A stretch of 64,000 bases of DNA from Candidatus Kuenenia stuttgartensis (GTDB lineage: Bacteria > Planctomycetota > Planctomycetia > Isosphaerales > Isosphaeraceae): positions 1 to 64,000 of the forward strand of contig CAMBEP010000002.1 of NCBI GenBank assembly GCA_945865635.1. The letters are read 5' to 3'. The first letter of the stretch is position 1, and the number at the start of each line of letters is the position of its first letter. The notes below the pieces were generated by a model. That model was not told where the DNA came from and did no database searches. It saw only the letters and a list, made by a program, of their open reading frames with translations. Below, one piece after another: positions 56,731 to 64,000 of this stretch. The position numbers were made by a program, and so were the translations under genes.

Positions 56731-56835
56731 GTCGGTTGAGCAGGAAGCGGAAGAGGTTGTTGAGCATGTCAAAAGAATCACCTTATCCTTTGGCTCTATG
56801 GGTTGTTTGAAGGACAAGTAAGGATATAGCAAACG

Positions 56836-58224
56836 CTATGCCAAGAACGGGTCAAGAAACGCCCTGAGGCTCCACAGGAAAATCAAAAGTGAGAATAAAA
56901 CCGTAAGAATCAGACCAACTTGAAGGCCAAATTCCAAGCTTGGGGAACGCTTTGAACTTTTCCTGACGATTTTCACGGGGGTTTGGACATATCGGGAGGC
57001 TTGATCGAGCTCGGCGATTGGCTCGGACCAGTCGTCTTCGGCGAGGTCGTCTGAGGAGTGCTCGCCAAGATCTGTCATGAGCTCGCCAAGGCCCGATTCA
57101 GAAGAGAGTTCGCCGTATTGAGGGACGACGAAGGAATCCGAAGAGGAGGGCTCAGGCAGGGGCGAAGTGGGTTGATCTGGAAGAATTGGAACGGATTGCG
57201 AAGAGCCTGAGGGACGACCTTCAAGAAGGGTGTTCAGGCAGAGTGCGACATCTGATCCGGAAGGGCGGTCTGCGGGATTCTTTTGAAGCAACTGGTCGAC
57301 GAGCATGGAGAGGGTGTTTGGGAGGTCTGGGCGAATGACGGCGAGGGATTCTGGTGGAGTCATGCGATGTCGGTAGATTTTGCTGACGGCATCGCCTCCA
57401 TCAAAGGGAACGTGGCCTGCCAGGGCGTGGAAGAGGATGCATCCTAGTGAGTAATAGTCGGCAGAGGAGTCGACTTTTGAGGCGTCGCGTAATTGTTCAG
57501 GCGAGGCATAATCCAAAGTGCCGAGGATCACACCTGGGCGGGTAAGGCTTTGGCGGTCGCCGATCGCTTTTGCCAATCCAAGGTCGAGGATTTTCCAGCG
57601 TTTGTAGCCATCATACACGATGTTGGATGGTTTCAGGTCGCGGTGAACCAGACCAGCGGCATGAATGGCGATTAGGCCCTGGTTGACCTGAGCCGCCAGC
57701 CGTACGACGGTTTTAAGTTCCGGGCGGCGATTTTTTGCTTCGATGAGGGCCGCAAAACTTGGTCCCCGGAGGCGCGGCATGACGAGGTAAAGCCGATCGG
57801 AATCGCGGCCAAAGTCGACTGTTTTTGTGACATTCGGGTGTTCGACTTTTCGGCCGGCCTTCATTTCGCGCAGGAACCTGGCTTCCAGACGTTTGCGGTC
57901 CGCATCTGGCAGATTTGAGTCGATTTGGAGGACTTTGACGGCGATTGGGATATCCCGACGATCGCGTGGCTCGGCGGCATAGACTTCACCCATCCCGCCA
58001 CGGCCCAAGAGTTTACGAATTCGATACCGGCCACAGTCAAGCCGCTGGGCCTGACCTGCCAGGAGTAATTTTGATTGAAAGGCCGTGATCAGCCTGAGTT
58101 TGGTGAGCGAGGCAGCAAATTCGGAGGGGGTGGAAGAGGTTTCGGCGATTTGGCGAACTTGATCAATTTGAGCTGGATCAAGCCAGCCGTCCCTTGCAAG
58201 CCAGTCAAGCCAGGAGTCTGTCAC
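56836..58224 (-). CDS. Membrane-anchored serine/threonine protein kinase
   Basis: A 462-residue Hanks-type kinase. A short N-terminal helical region (about 1-62) common in planctomycete kinases precedes the kinase domain (about 66-340): GRGGMGEVY, Lys97 (AVKVL), HRDLKPSN with Asp196, Asp-Leu-Gly at 214-216 in place of DFG, and GTLDYASPEQ. A Ser/Pro-rich linker leads to one C-terminal membrane helix (VGLILTVLFSLLIFLWSL). It phosphorylates proteins at the cytoplasmic face; targets unknown. The PP2C phosphatase gene is immediately upstream on the same strand. Confidence 0.93.
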   Translation of the reverse strand: MTDSWLDWLARDGWLDPAQIDQVRQIAETSSTPSEFAASLTKLRLITAFQSKLLLAGQAQRLDCGRYRIRKLLGRGGMGEVYAAEPRDRRDIPIAVKVLQIDSNLPDADRKRLEARFLREMKAGRKVEHPNVTKTVDFGRDSDRLYLVMPRLRGPSFAALIEAKNRRPELKTVVRLAAQVNQGLIAIHAAGLVHRDLKPSNIVYDGYKRWKILDLGLAKAIGDRQSLTRPGVILGTLDYASPEQLRDASKVDSSADYYSLGCILFHALAGHVPFDGGDAVSKIYRHRMTPPESLAVIRPDLPNTLSMLVDQLLQKNPADRPSGSDVALCLNTLLEGRPSGSSQSVPILPDQPTSPLPEPSSSDSFVVPQYGELSSESGLGELMTDLGEHSSDDLAEDDWSEPIAELDQASRYVQTPVKIVRKSSKRSPSLEFGLQVGLILTVLFSLLIFLWSLRAFLDPFLA

Positions 58225-58304
58225 GAGAATATGATCCTTGAGAAAGGAGCTGGGCCGGCTTTTCGACTCACATCTTCGTCATGGGATCCAAGGCCTTAGG
58301 GCAT

Positions 58305-58321
58305 AAAAAAAAGGGGGGGGG
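58305..58321. repeat. Homopolymer tract A8G9 between phosphatase and kinase genes
   Basis: Eight A (58305-58312) directly followed by nine G (58313-58321). On the transcribed minus strand this is nine C then eight T, 11 bases after the phosphatase stop. It might aid termination or be prone to slippage. It is non-coding. Confidence 0.7.
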
Positions 58322-58331
58322 TGCAAGGCGG

Positions 58332-59288
58332 TCAGGCGGGGTCGGGAGAGGGGCTTGGCGAATCTTCGGCGACGAGTTTTTCGACACTGTCGGGCCTTGG
58401 CCCGCCGGGCAAGCGTCCGATATTGACGACGACACAGGTGATATTATCGCGGGATCGGTTGCTGACGGCTTGATCGACCAGTTTTTGAGCAGCCGACTGA
58501 GCATTTGGCTCGGATTTGAGAATCGAGGCCATTTCGGCTTCACCAATTACCCCGGAGAGGCCATCGGAACAAACCACAAACCGATCGCCTTCGATCAGGC
58601 TCATGACCTTGACCTGGGTGGCCCCCCGATCGACCTCGCGACTGCCAAGATAGAGGTACAAGACATGGTTGTATCGATGCGTGGGCACATCTTCCTGGCG
58701 AATGGTCCCGACTTCGGCCAGGGCCTGCGCCATGGAATGATCGCGGGTGAGGAGTTCGGCACGGTTGCCCCGAACGCGATAGCATCTGGAGTCGCCAATG
58801 TTGGTCACATGGGCGCGGCCCCGCCTGACCAGCAAAAGCACAACCGTGGTGCCCATGTTGGATAATTGCGGCTGAATGGTCGATGCCGCGACGATTTCCT
58901 GGTTGGCCTCGCTGATCGATTCGCGAATCGCCTTGATCACCTGAGTGGTGCGAAAGTTACCGACATTACGCTTGAAAAGCTCACGGGGAACGACCTCAAT
59001 GGCCATCTGGCTGGCGATCTCGCCGCCGAGTTGGCCGCCCATGCCATCCGCCACGATATAGAGAGGGATGTCGGAATCGAGCTCAGAGATAAAATAACTA
59101 TCTTCGTTATGCTCACGAAAATTGCCACAGATTGAGACCTGGCCAAAATCCACCACGCCAAGACTGGAATCTGCGGAGACCAGGGAAGATTCGTCAGAGA
59201 GGTCGCCCATCGAATAATAAGACGGGTTCGAAGCGACCGACTTGTATCCGAAAAAACGCTTCAGCTTTTGCCAAATTCGGCCAATCAT
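58332..59288 (-). CDS. PP2C-family protein serine/threonine phosphatase
   Basis: A 318-residue PPM/PP2C phosphatase. Metal-site motifs: REHNEDSY (Asp63), VADGMGGQLGG (Asp81-Gly82), NIGDSRCY (Gly165-Asp166-Ser167), CSDGLSG, and SRDNITCVVV. About 40 N-terminal residues precede the domain, with a basic segment (RIWQKLKRFFGYKS) that may bind membrane. The ATG at 59288 has GAAAGAG upstream; the longer frame (59429) would overlap the BshB1-like gene. It is followed after 107 bases by the kinase it probably opposes. Confidence 0.93.
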   Translation of the reverse strand: MIGRIWQKLKRFFGYKSVASNPSYYSMGDLSDESSLVSADSSLGVVDFGQVSICGNFREHNEDSYFISELDSDIPLYIVADGMGGQLGGEIASQMAIEVVPRELFKRNVGNFRTTQVIKAIRESISEANQEIVAASTIQPQLSNMGTTVVLLLVRRGRAHVTNIGDSRCYRVRGNRAELLTRDHSMAQALAEVGTIRQEDVPTHRYNHVLYLYLGSREVDRGATQVKVMSLIEGDRFVVCSDGLSGVIGEAEMASILKSEPNAQSAAQKLVDQAVSNRSRDNITCVVVNIGRLPGGPRPDSVEKLVAEDSPSPSPDPA

Positions 59289-59415
59289 TGATCCGACTCT
59301 TTCAGAATGGAAGTTCTCATCAATTGAGCTTTCAGCAGACAAAACCAGATGACCCGGACTAAAACCGACTCGAAAATCCAACGGGGCAGAAAGCTTGAAA
59401 GTGAACACTCTGCCG

Positions 59416-60207
59416 TCAGGGTTTTGCAAAGGCCGGAGCCGCCCATCGCATGAGATCGTCCGTACCTACCGCCCGATATGTCAGGAAAATCTCGCCGGCT
59501 TGAAAACCAGCGATTTGACCATGATACCGATTCATCGATTCCACAACATCAAAAACCCGCTTTCGACCTGCCGGAAATTGGGTTTTGTAGCACTCAATCG
59601 ATAGCAATTTCTGTTCGAGGCAATCCCCGATATCTGATACAAGATACCCGGACGATTCTGGTAAGTCCAGACTATGAAGGGCAATCGGAAAACTGAGCTG
59701 ATTGCTTATCGTGTAAGGCGACAGACCATCAAAATGCTCATCCCATTTTGTAAGCCGGCTGTAAAACACGGCTGCATCAGTGATTAGCATTGCCTGGTAA
59801 TGATCCGGAGACGCCATGACGGTGCGGCCACCAAAACCGACCACGACCTTTGGACGATACTGGCGAAAAACTTTCGCCAGTGCCACGCGATGCTCAAAGC
59901 TGTCGAATAACCGACGGTTTGGCAAATTCAGATTGATTCGGACCGATACGCCCAAAATCTCAGCCGCCTGGCGAGCCTCTTCAAGCCGTACTTCAGGGCC
60001 GGGCGAAAGTGGGGTCGGTTCGCCATCCGTCAGGTCGACGATTCCTACGCGATAACCCTTGCGGGACAAGTGCGCCAAGGTACCGCCGCAGGCAATCTCG
60101 ACATCGTCCGGATGTGCTCCGACTGCTATGAAATCGAGTTCATCAGCTTTGCTAATCAACGGACTGGACGACACGAAATGCCCACCTGTCAAGAGCTCTG
60201 TTGTCAA
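59416..60207 (-). CDS. bshB1: BshB1-type PIG-L deacetylase (bacillithiol synthesis)
   Basis: A 263-residue PIG-L family zinc deacetylase. HPDDVEIACGGTLAHL at 32-47 gives ligands His32 and Asp35; VDLTDGEPTP, NLPNRRLFDS, SPDHYQA and the late GEIFLTYRAVGTDDLM follow the bacillithiol N-acetylglucosaminyl-malate deacetylase pattern. It would remove the acetyl group from GlcNAc-malate in bacillithiol synthesis. There is an N-terminal extension of about 24 residues compared with the usual start. bshA and bshC are not in this window. The stop lies 127 bases before the phosphatase start, on the same strand. Confidence 0.85.
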   Translation of the reverse strand: MTTELLTGGHFVSSSPLISKADELDFIAVGAHPDDVEIACGGTLAHLSRKGYRVGIVDLTDGEPTPLSPGPEVRLEEARQAAEILGVSVRINLNLPNRRLFDSFEHRVALAKVFRQYRPKVVVGFGGRTVMASPDHYQAMLITDAAVFYSRLTKWDEHFDGLSPYTISNQLSFPIALHSLDLPESSGYLVSDIGDCLEQKLLSIECYKTQFPAGRKRVFDVVESMNRYHGQIAGFQAGEIFLTYRAVGTDDLMRWAAPAFAKP

Positions 60208-60433
60208 TGTTACGCCTGGATTACCTTCAATGGTTAATTTTACTGAAATCGGAAACGATTTACAAAGTCTCCTTCCGAGAAATCTTCAAGAAATTCACTT
60301 TCAGCCGCCAACTTTTTTTAGATAGACCAAGACCATCCAAAAAGGCTATAACGGGGTATGGCCATCCGGCAATTGTGGTCTAGCTCAGCAACCCTTTCTC
60401 AGTAGACGTTCACGATCCCAAATAAGGCTTGAC

Positions 60434-61180
60434 ATGACTGAAAATATATCACAAAACGACCGTATACTACCGACCCCCCAAAAAAAAATGGACTCAGGTC
60501 TTGCCGTGGCTGAGGCCTGGCATTATGTGGTTCCGTTTGCGGTTTTTCTGATCGGCACCCAAGCGGAATCGTATGCAGTCGATGCTGACGGAAAAACAAT
60601 TGGCGAAACCTATGCGGCCATTTATTGCTTGAAAATCATTGCCGTCGTGATCGCCTTGGGATTCTGTCGGAAGTCGCTGGCGGATCTCGTCCCGATCCCA
60701 ACTGCAAAAGTCATCGTGGTGGCCATTTTGACAGGTGCGTTTGTTACGGCTTTCTGGATTGGGCTTGATGGGCTTTATCCTGGTTTGCCGGAATCGATGG
60801 GAAAACGGTCGGCGTTTGATCCCACGTCTCTCGGTGGTCTCTGGCGAACGCTTTTCATGATCTTCCGAGGCCTCGGACTGGTGGTGGTCGTGCCCATTAT
60901 CGAAGAGCTTTTTACACGCGACTTTCTCCTCAGATTCGTCTCGGGAACCGATTGGCAAGCCATACCCGCCTGGAAATTCAACACCACGGCCGCCTTCGTT
61001 TCCACGGCCATTTTCGTGTCGGGGCATCCTGAATGGCTGCCTGCCCTGCTGTGCGGAATGCTTTGGATCTGGCTGCTGGGCTGGTCAAAAAGCGTTTCCG
61101 CAGTGGTGATCAGCCATGCGGTTGCCAATCTGGGGCTTGGTCTTTACAGTGTGATTACAGGCGACTGGCACTACCTATGA
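60434..61180 (+). CDS. CPBP family (CAAX protease-like) intramembrane metalloprotease
   Basis: A 248-residue membrane protein with about six helices and the three CPBP/Abi motifs: PIIEELFTRDFLLR (Glu157-Glu158, Arg162), FVSGHPEW (His198) and VVISHAVANLGLGLYS (His228, Asn232). Members with this exact last motif are called CAAX prenyl protease-related and in planctomycetes and other bacteria often accompany exosortases; no exosortase is seen here. It probably cleaves a membrane protein. Monocistronic, with opposite-strand neighbours. Confidence 0.88.
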   Translation: MTENISQNDRILPTPQKKMDSGLAVAEAWHYVVPFAVFLIGTQAESYAVDADGKTIGETYAAIYCLKIIAVVIALGFCRKSLADLVPIPTAKVIVVAILTGAFVTAFWIGLDGLYPGLPESMGKRSAFDPTSLGGLWRTLFMIFRGLGLVVVVPIIEELFTRDFLLRFVSGTDWQAIPAWKFNTTAAFVSTAIFVSGHPEWLPALLCGMLWIWLLGWSKSVSAVVISHAVANLGLGLYSVITGDWHYL

Positions 61181-61209
61181 ATCAAAAAAAATAGCGATTG
61201 CCGGGCCAT

Positions 61210-61863
61210 TCACTGAGTGGATTCTGGTTTCAAGTCAGGCTTGAATTCCGGGCTCATCGTGAGCCTGGGGTTTTGGTTTGGGCTCGCTTGCCGATGACTT
61301 AAGTAGACGGACTCGATGGGGATCTCGAACCAGATCAGGTTTTCTGAGGAATCTGGTTGCAGAGATTCTCCGGGCATGGCCCACTGGATGAGTGAATCCT
61401 GAATCGGCTGGCCAGGCTCAGGCAAACGCAACTGGATTTGGAACCGGAGCTCTGGGGAGTCGGTTTTCGGAGCGGTTTTCGAGACATAGATTCGATGGCG
61501 GAGATCGTTGGTTGCCAGGCCATCGGCCTGCTGACGGATCGGCTGATGCTCAAAGCCCCAGACCTGAATGAAACGCTCGCGAAAGTGGTATGGGTAAGGG
61601 CCTGAATAGACCAGCCCAAACCAGCCTGAGGCTGGGTCGACATCGATTGCAACCGCTGGTGGGATGATTACAAGGTCGCCGCGCTGGACCAGAATACGGC
61701 GCCGGTCGGTGATGAGTTCGACAGGCCCGTCGAGGCAGATGGCGTAGAGGGTTCCGTCGGGTTCATAGAGGCGTTCGAGCGGCTCGCCCCAGGGGCCTGT
61801 CCAGAAGACGGGTTCAAAATCCCGCAGGGCATTTTCGAGACGATCACGCATCAGTTCCGCCAT
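61210..61863 (-). CDS. Cupin-like hypothetical protein
   Basis: A 217-residue soluble protein. Residues about 30-85 look like a small beta-barrel (LYAICLDGPVELITDRRRIL; RGDLVIIPPAVAIDVDP), the usual G-D-x2-x-x-P turn of cupins, but the metal-binding His residues are not obvious. The last 50 residues are Pro/Gln-rich and probably disordered. Same strand as and 15 bases downstream of the bestrophin gene, so co-transcribed with it. Function unknown. Confidence 0.7.
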   Translation of the reverse strand: MAELMRDRLENALRDFEPVFWTGPWGEPLERLYEPDGTLYAICLDGPVELITDRRRILVQRGDLVIIPPAVAIDVDPASGWFGLVYSGPYPYHFRERFIQVWGFEHQPIRQQADGLATNDLRHRIYVSKTAPKTDSPELRFQIQLRLPEPGQPIQDSLIQWAMPGESLQPDSSENLIWFEIPIESVYLSHRQASPNQNPRLTMSPEFKPDLKPESTQ

Positions 61864-61878
61864 TGATATTGGGCCCCG

Positions 61879-62751
61879 TCAATCGGGTATGGGCTGCTGT
61901 GCCAGAGCCAACAGATTGCGCTCAATGGTTTCGCAGAATCGTTCCAGAGGGAGATCGTTGTCGTCCTCGCCGAATGGATCTTCAATTTCGACACCGATTT
62001 CTTCGATGCCGAAGAAGATGAAATTCACCAGGAGGCACTCGGCCACAGAGGTGTACCAGTGCGGGCTGATGATGCCGAAGGGCAGGGCCACCGCAAAAAC
62101 GACCAGGGCCCGGCGCAGGTGCACCATATAGGAGAAAGGCAGTGGTGTGTTGTGGATACGCTCGCAGGCGCCGAGGATATCGATGAGATCTTTGACCAGA
62201 TTATCCATGGTGAGATAAACGATGTCGGAGATTTCGCGTTCATCGTTGGCCTGTTTGATCAGCCCTGTGATTCGGGTGGCTACGGCAAATGGGACATGAT
62301 CTGTGCCCAAAACCCATTCCACTTCTTTGGAGGGTAGCCGCCGGGCCATGGGGCCAATGCCTTTTCGCTTGCGCAGGACCTCGATTGTGGAAAAGGCAAA
62401 GACGATGATCCAGACGGTGAGCTCTTCCTGTTTCCGGCGATCGTTTACCAGATGGATCTGGCCGCATCGGGCCAGATTTCGGCTGGTGTTGATCATGCCT
62501 CCCCAGAGCTTTCGGCCTTCCCAATAACGCTCGTTGGAGGCATTGATCCGGAAGACGAGAAGGAAGCCCAAGGCCGAGCCAATGATGGTGACGATCGAAG
62601 TGGTGGATGAGAATGGGATATCGAAACCGAAGTATTCGACAATGAAAGCCCAGATGGTCATGGGCAGTACTCGCGAGAGGATTCGCTCAATGCGCGTACC
62701 ACGAACCTGTATGATGTAGCCCCAATAGAGGTCAGGGTTGTAATAAATCAT
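61879..62751 (-). CDS. Bestrophin-family (UPF0187) membrane protein
   Basis: A 290-residue membrane protein of the bacterial bestrophin family, pentameric ion channels. Family features: VLPMTIWAFIVEYFGFDIPFS, ALGFLLVFRINASNERYWEGR with the typical N-A-S-x-E-R-Y-W-E-G-R, WGGMINTSRNLAR, and a C-terminal segment with IEDPFGEDDNDLPL. It conducts ions (anions or sodium, depending on the member). It lies 5 bases after the RsmB-like gene and 15 before the cupin-like gene, all on one strand. Confidence 0.93.
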   Translation of the reverse strand: MIYYNPDLYWGYIIQVRGTRIERILSRVLPMTIWAFIVEYFGFDIPFSSTTSIVTIIGSALGFLLVFRINASNERYWEGRKLWGGMINTSRNLARCGQIHLVNDRRKQEELTVWIIVFAFSTIEVLRKRKGIGPMARRLPSKEVEWVLGTDHVPFAVATRITGLIKQANDEREISDIVYLTMDNLVKDLIDILGACERIHNTPLPFSYMVHLRRALVVFAVALPFGIISPHWYTSVAECLLVNFIFFGIEEIGVEIEDPFGEDDNDLPLERFCETIERNLLALAQQPIPD

Positions 62752-62756
62752 GCGGT

Positions 62757-63986
62757 TTATCCAATTGAGGGAGCTGTGGCCGTTTTCATCCAGCGCGTGA
62801 GGAAGAGGGCTTCACCGAAATCACGTTCGGGCCAGTTGTGAAATCTTGGGGAGCCAAGCTGACCAGTTCGGGGATCAACAAACTCTTGGGGAACGAGGTT
62901 TGGGAACTCGATCATCAGTCGGTCGGCGGTGGAATCGGTTTCATCTTTGGTGAGCGAGCCCACGGCATAGACCAACCGGCCACCGGATTTTAGGGCTTTC
63001 AGGCCGGCTCTGAGGCGGAGATCGATCTGGCTTACGACGAGTTTCAAATCCCGTTCATCGGACCTGATCCTGCGTTCGGGATCGGTTCTCCACCGGTCCA
63101 TTCCCATGCCTGATTCATGGATCAGAACCCCATCATAAGTGCCTGATTTGCCGGGTATGACTTCGCCTGACATCAGTCTGGTGTTGACATTATGGCAGCC
63201 GCAGCGACGAGCCAGAAGTGCGGCGGCTTTCAAGAGGCGGTCATTGGGCGAGGCGACGACGACCAGCCCCTTGCCGTTCATGCGGTCGGCCAGGTCAATG
63301 ACGACGGCCAGTTCCTGAGGATCGACCACGCACCATCGTTCGCCTGGATCCGGGTCGCAGACTTGAGCGATCATTTGATCGCTAAAATCCTCGGCGATCC
63401 AGGGCCAGGGCTCTTTTTGCTCGGGCAATTCGATATAGAGTGGCCATCGGACGGCGGTTGTGAGCTTTCTGGATCGCCACGGGGCCTGGCCCACCACCTC
63501 AGTCAGTTTCTCGATGGTCTGCTCGACGGATTTGTTCTTGAGAACATCGCGGATCCGGATCCACTGAAATGGCTTTTGCTGAAAGCCTTCGAGGATTCGC
63601 GAATGCCAGTTTTTGGCGGATTCGTCGGCTGGAATATTGGGCAGGTGGGTTCTGAGCCAGCCTGGCATCAGGGCCCAGGGGTCGACATTGGCTCGGTTTG
63701 AACCGACCAGACGGCGATAACCCTCGCCCCGGGCGATCCAGTTGGGCGCATCGCCAAGGGCCATAAGCCGTTCTGGTGCCAGGTCGCAGCGCCTTGCCCA
63801 GGCCCGGTGCGTATCGTCAATTTTATCGGATTCCAGAATGGCCGCGAGCAGAAGCGGCCATTCGACAAATCGCTGGGTGTGGCCCTTGAGCCAGCCGTGC
63901 CAGCGGGCGAGCGCTTCCAGATAGGACCGCAGCCGATGCTTTTGAAAGTCATTGAGCAGGCCGACTTCCTGCGGGTGCGATCTCAT
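62757..63986 (-). CDS. RsmB-like protein lacking catalytic cysteines
   Basis: A 409-residue protein with the length and layout of an RsmB/NOL1-type rRNA C5-methyltransferase: an N-terminal helical part, then a Rossmann-like domain (WCVVDPQELAVVIDLADRM; KGLVVVASPNDRLLKAAALL; LKSGGRLVYAVGSLTKDETD). Three key places are changed: the SAM loop (usual AAPGGK) reads PQELAV, the first catalytic segment (usual PCSG) reads HESG, and the second (usual YSTCS) reads YAVGS. It is therefore probably not a methyltransferase. No in-frame stop precedes the ATG at 63986 before the window ends, so it may start further upstream. Confidence 0.7.
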   Translation of the reverse strand: MRSHPQEVGLLNDFQKHRLRSYLEALARWHGWLKGHTQRFVEWPLLLAAILESDKIDDTHRAWARRCDLAPERLMALGDAPNWIARGEGYRRLVGSNRANVDPWALMPGWLRTHLPNIPADESAKNWHSRILEGFQQKPFQWIRIRDVLKNKSVEQTIEKLTEVVGQAPWRSRKLTTAVRWPLYIELPEQKEPWPWIAEDFSDQMIAQVCDPDPGERWCVVDPQELAVVIDLADRMNGKGLVVVASPNDRLLKAAALLARRCGCHNVNTRLMSGEVIPGKSGTYDGVLIHESGMGMDRWRTDPERRIRSDERDLKLVVSQIDLRLRAGLKALKSGGRLVYAVGSLTKDETDSTADRLMIEFPNLVPQEFVDPRTGQLGSPRFHNWPERDFGEALFLTRWMKTATAPSIG

Positions 63987-64000
63987 GATGGCCGTGAGGC

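Overview
The window is bacterial chromosome, most likely from a planctomycete (class Planctomycetia). The evidence is a set of families that are expanded there: a DUF1549/DUF1553 protein with planctomycete-type cytochrome motifs (2467-5412), a DUF1501 partner (5457-6902), a very large PVC-type propeller/HEAT/cytochrome protein (42516-46184), DUF6807 and Gfo/Idh/MocA proteins with Tat-like leaders, a sialate O-acetylesterase-type protein, a serine/threonine kinase next to a PP2C phosphatase, and many secreted proteins. I see no rRNA, tRNA, CRISPR array, phage module or replication origin. Assignment below class level is not possible from the sequence alone.

Layout. 0.4-2.3 kb: secreted M28 peptidase, closed by a strong terminator. 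2.4-13.9 kb: plus-strand run of polymer and sugar catabolism genes (DUF1549/1553, DUF1501, a large secreted protein of unknown function, MFS transporter, Gfo/Idh/MocA oxidoreductase, DUF6807), with a 3-hydroxyisobutyrate-dehydrogenase-like gene divergent from the transporter. 13.9-22.3 kb, minus strand: D-threonine-aldolase-like enzyme, M20 amidohydrolase, TPR protein, nitroreductase, then the YhaO/YhaN (SbcD/SbcC-like) nuclease-ATPase pair. 22.5-26.8 kb: coiled-coil secreted protein, SDR dehydrogenase, small membrane protein, and ilvD with its terminator.

27-33 kb is the accessory, decayed part. It holds an orphan immunity-like gene, a structured intergenic repeat, a fused MFS/spermidine-synthase gene broken by one in-frame TGA, a degenerate IS630-family transposase, and an isolated thiamine-diphosphate enzyme. 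33-38 kb: an esterase fused to an HExxH domain, an alpha/beta-hydrolase-like protein without its nucleophile, and a methyltransferase. 38-42 kb: two Cys-rich secreted proteins, one with three metallothionein-like repeats; elongation factor P with Asn at the tip; a hypothetical gene; and a MITE-like structured repeat at 41.8-42.05 kb.

42.5-64 kb: PVC cytochrome protein, second M28 peptidase, small secreted protein, a TonB-like-topology protein next to a HExxH peptidase, an LpxH-like phosphoesterase followed by the giant helicase Lhr, kinase/phosphatase pair, BshB1-type deacetylase (bacillithiol), CAAX-type membrane protease, cupin-like protein, bestrophin, and an RsmB-like protein that lacks both catalytic cysteines and runs to the window edge.

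I found no clear new multi-gene defence or biosynthetic system. The most unusual items are the structured intergenic repeat family, the triple Cys-rich repeat protein, three apparent pseudo-enzymes or altered active sites (34996-37317, 62757-63986, EF-P Asn34), the esterase-HExxH fusion, and the interrupted MFS/spermidine-synthase gene beside an IS630 relic.
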